Assembly: GCF_000220395.1 (NCBI RefSeq)
Contig: NW_004086829.1
Span: forward strand, 1-53,508
Source: Ichthyophthirius multifiliis
Taxonomy: Eukaryota > Ciliophora > Oligohymenophorea > Hymenostomatida
Length of the DNA stretch: 53,508 bases
Direction of reading: 5' to 3'
In this document: piece after piece, positions 51,456-53,508 of the stretch
How the letters are laid out: each line of letters starts with the position of its first letter
Numbering within the stretch: the stretch's first letter is position 1
The notes under the pieces: model-generated
What the model was told of the DNA's origin: nothing
Database searches by the model: none
What the model saw: only the letters and a program-made list of their open reading frames with translations
Made by a program: the position numbers and the translations under genes

Positions 51456-52166
51456 GGAGGTGAAGGTACTGAGAAAGGACACTGGGATAGAAAAACATTC
51501 GGAAATGAGGTAATGACTGGAAGTTCTACATATGATAATGTTTTTACGAAATTTACTTTATTGATTTTTTATGCTTCTGGTTGGTATGATGTTGAATGGA
51601 GTTAATCTTAATAACTTACATGGGGATATGGGGAAGGGTGTAAGTTTCTAAGTCAAAAATGTGATTATAATTCAAAGGAATTCTGTGATTTAAATGATGG
51701 TGATACGGGTTTGAAGTGTACTTATGATTATGTAGGTATAGGGAATTGTCATGAGGATTAATTGGCGAATTCTTGTGGATATTTTAAATCTCGTGTAGGT
51801 AAAAATTGTAATTATCCGTCTAAATATATGGCGAAAAAATGGATATAGGAAGGAGGAAGCTTTGGAAAAAATACCAGATGCTTCTAGACTTCAAAAGATA
51901 AGTAAAATTTAGGAATTTGCTTTGAAAGTAAATGTGATTTTGATAATAAATTTGTGTATTTTAAAGCTTTTAATTAGTGGTATAAATGTGAAAAAGATGG
52001 ATAGGTTTTAAAAGTTAATGGGGTAGAAATTAGTTGCCCGTAATACTTTAGGTTTTGTTATAGTGAAAGTAGTTGTCCGAATTCTTGTTCAGCTAAAGGA
52101 AAATGTATAAAAGGAAAATGCTTGTGTTTTGATGGATTTAAAGGCGATGATTGTTCTAAGATTTGA
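50471..52166 (+). CDS. leishmanolysin-like (GP63, peptidase family M8) metallopeptidase
   Basis: Two exons, 50471-51346 and 51456-52166, separated by a 109-nt intron that is mostly (TA)n, give 528 residues, TGA 52164-52166. Residues 5-24 form a hydrophobic signal or anchor (IILIPSLIFFIILIFFII). The zinc site is HEITH (H233, E234, H237), followed by the third ligand in KGHWDRKTFGNEVMTG (H301), the M8 arrangement. The exon junction falls between GVPLEDE and GGEGTEK, which matches family sequence. A Cys-rich C-terminal domain follows and ends in an EGF-like module (CSAKGKCIKGKCLCFDGFKG). Catalytic residues are intact, so it is probably an active secreted or surface protease. No GPI signal is visible, as the protein ends GDDCSKI. 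In ciliates this family is usually expanded. Confidence 0.94.
51374..51450. repeat. (TA)n tract in the metallopeptidase intron
   Basis: About 77 bp of perfect TA filling most of the only intron of the M8 gene. It is probably length-variable. The minus-strand standard-code ORF across it is an artefact. Confidence 0.93.
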
Positions 52167-53454
52167 TCTTTAAGTATATTGTATCCATATATGAATAATT
52201 ATTTACTATTTTTTTTTTTATAAGAAAATGTATTAATTAAAAAAAAATTTAAATAATAAATTAAAGTTATTTAAAAATATATATATATAAATTTTAGATA
52301 TTTATTATATTTAGTAATTTAAAAATACTAAAGATTTATTTTTTATGTTAAAAAAATTATAGATTAAAAAAATATACTGTTTTTTCGTTTTATATTATTA
52401 TATATTTATAATAACCTTTAATTTATTTCATTTTTAAGATTTTACAATTATTTTTTTATCTTAATAATTTGAATTTTTGTTTCTTTATAAAATTATTTTA
52501 TTTTTATTAAATGATCAATAAATCTATTTTAAGTTTTATTTTTATAATAATTTTAAATTTATTTATTTTATAAATAAATATATAGTAATAATTAAATTCT
52601 ATGATTAAAAATTAATTTAAAAAAAAAAAAATGTAAATGAAAATTTTATAATAAACTTATTTTATAAAGTGTATAATATACATATATATAAAGTTATTCT
52701 TATTTAATATAATTATTTGATAATATTTAGATAAATTTAATATAAATTATTATTAAAAATAAAAATGAAAATACTAATTAAATTATAAAAAATGTATACC
52801 GAAAAATTTATAAAACAACAAAAACAAAATTCAAACTTTTATAGTAAAATTTTGTAATTTAAATTAAAAAATCGATTAAATATTAAGTTTTAAAAATAGA
52901 TGTTATATAATATATTTATAATAATCTACTTTATATTTCAATGCAATATAAGTCTATAAAAATTTCATAAATCGAATTTTAAAAAAAACTAAATTGAAAA
53001 AATAAAAAGAAATTCTTTATTTATAGGAATTTAAATATATTTCTTTTAAAAAAACTATATAATTAAATGATATTTTTAAAAATATAAAAAAAAAAAAATT
53101 ATTAATTTATTAATTTATTTGAATAGAGAAATGTTTCTTAATGTAAAATAAAAAAGAAATAAAAAAAAATGATATAAAAATCTAATATAAATTTTATTTA
53201 ATATTAAGAAAAAAAAAAAAATTAGTAATCATTATATTATAAAGGTTAAAGAAATATAAAAAAATTATAAATTATATATTATTATATATTTTATATATAA
53301 TTTATAAATTATTACCTATTTTAAACATAAAATTAATATTGATATATAAATCTATAATAAAAATAATATTTTTATATTAAAAAATAATAAAAAAATAACA
53401 AAAAAAGTAAAAATTTTATTTAATTTGAATTGAGTTTGAATATTTATATAATAA

Positions 53455-53496
<42 letters not shown>

Positions 53497-53508
53497 GTTT
53501 ATATATAT
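52167..53508. other. terminal AT-rich region
   Basis: About 1.3 kb after the metallopeptidase gene to the window end. It has A/T runs and ends in a (TA)n-rich stretch (about 53454-53508). No coding frame, RNA gene or telomeric repeat was seen. Confidence 0.55.

Noticed and set aside
51262..51498. Minus-strand frame with a long Tyr-Ile repeat
   Set aside because: It is the (TA)n intron of the metallopeptidase plus antisense exon sequence.

Overview
The window looks like macronuclear DNA of an oligohymenophorean ciliate, most plausibly Ichthyophthirius multifiliis or a close relative. It is extremely AT-rich, the genes carry short AT-rich GT..AG introns, and reading frames only make sense when TAA and TAG are read as glutamine and TGA is the only stop. 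Conserved proteins are full of in-frame TAA/TAG; the ionic-layer glutamine of a syntaxin here is itself a TAA. Almost every long standard-code ORF is therefore a shadow of a real gene or sits in an intron. All genes below were read by eye with the ciliate code, with introns removed where GT..AG and frame agree.

Left part (1-24 kb) is nearly all minus strand: an RMC1/Mic1-like trafficking regulator (94-2399), a possible unrecognised coding segment, a small two-TM protein, NTF2 (4264-4629), a PHD-finger protein (5371-7022), a tubulin-tyrosine-ligase-like enzyme (7402-9772), a SAPS-domain phosphatase regulator with a 24-bp repeat tail (10253-13580), a giant coiled-coil protein (14858-21833) and a protein kinase (22158-23817).

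Middle part (24-36 kb): a MORN-repeat protein (+), a second SAPS paralogue (-), a long RAP-domain protein (+), a coiled-coil protein (-) that converges on the RAP gene with a 59-bp gap, and a weak DUSP-like gene fragment.

Right part (37-53.5 kb) is mostly plus strand: a small ORF, a Qa-SNARE syntaxin (38952-40050), the axonemal protein CFAP65 (40389-45621), two unrecognised proteins, a weak minus-strand candidate, and a leishmanolysin-like (M8) metallopeptidase (50471-52166).

There are no operons. The genes fit cilia (TTLL, CFAP65, perhaps MORN and coiled-coil proteins), membrane traffic (RMC1, syntaxin), nuclear transport (NTF2), chromatin (PHD), phosphatase control (two SAPS) and probably mitochondrial RNA (RAP). 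Several otherwise intact genes contain one-base frame breaks, mostly at homopolymer runs, which look more like assembly errors than pseudogenes. I saw no tRNA, rRNA, CRISPR, insertion sequence or prokaryote-like system, and no clearly new biological system.
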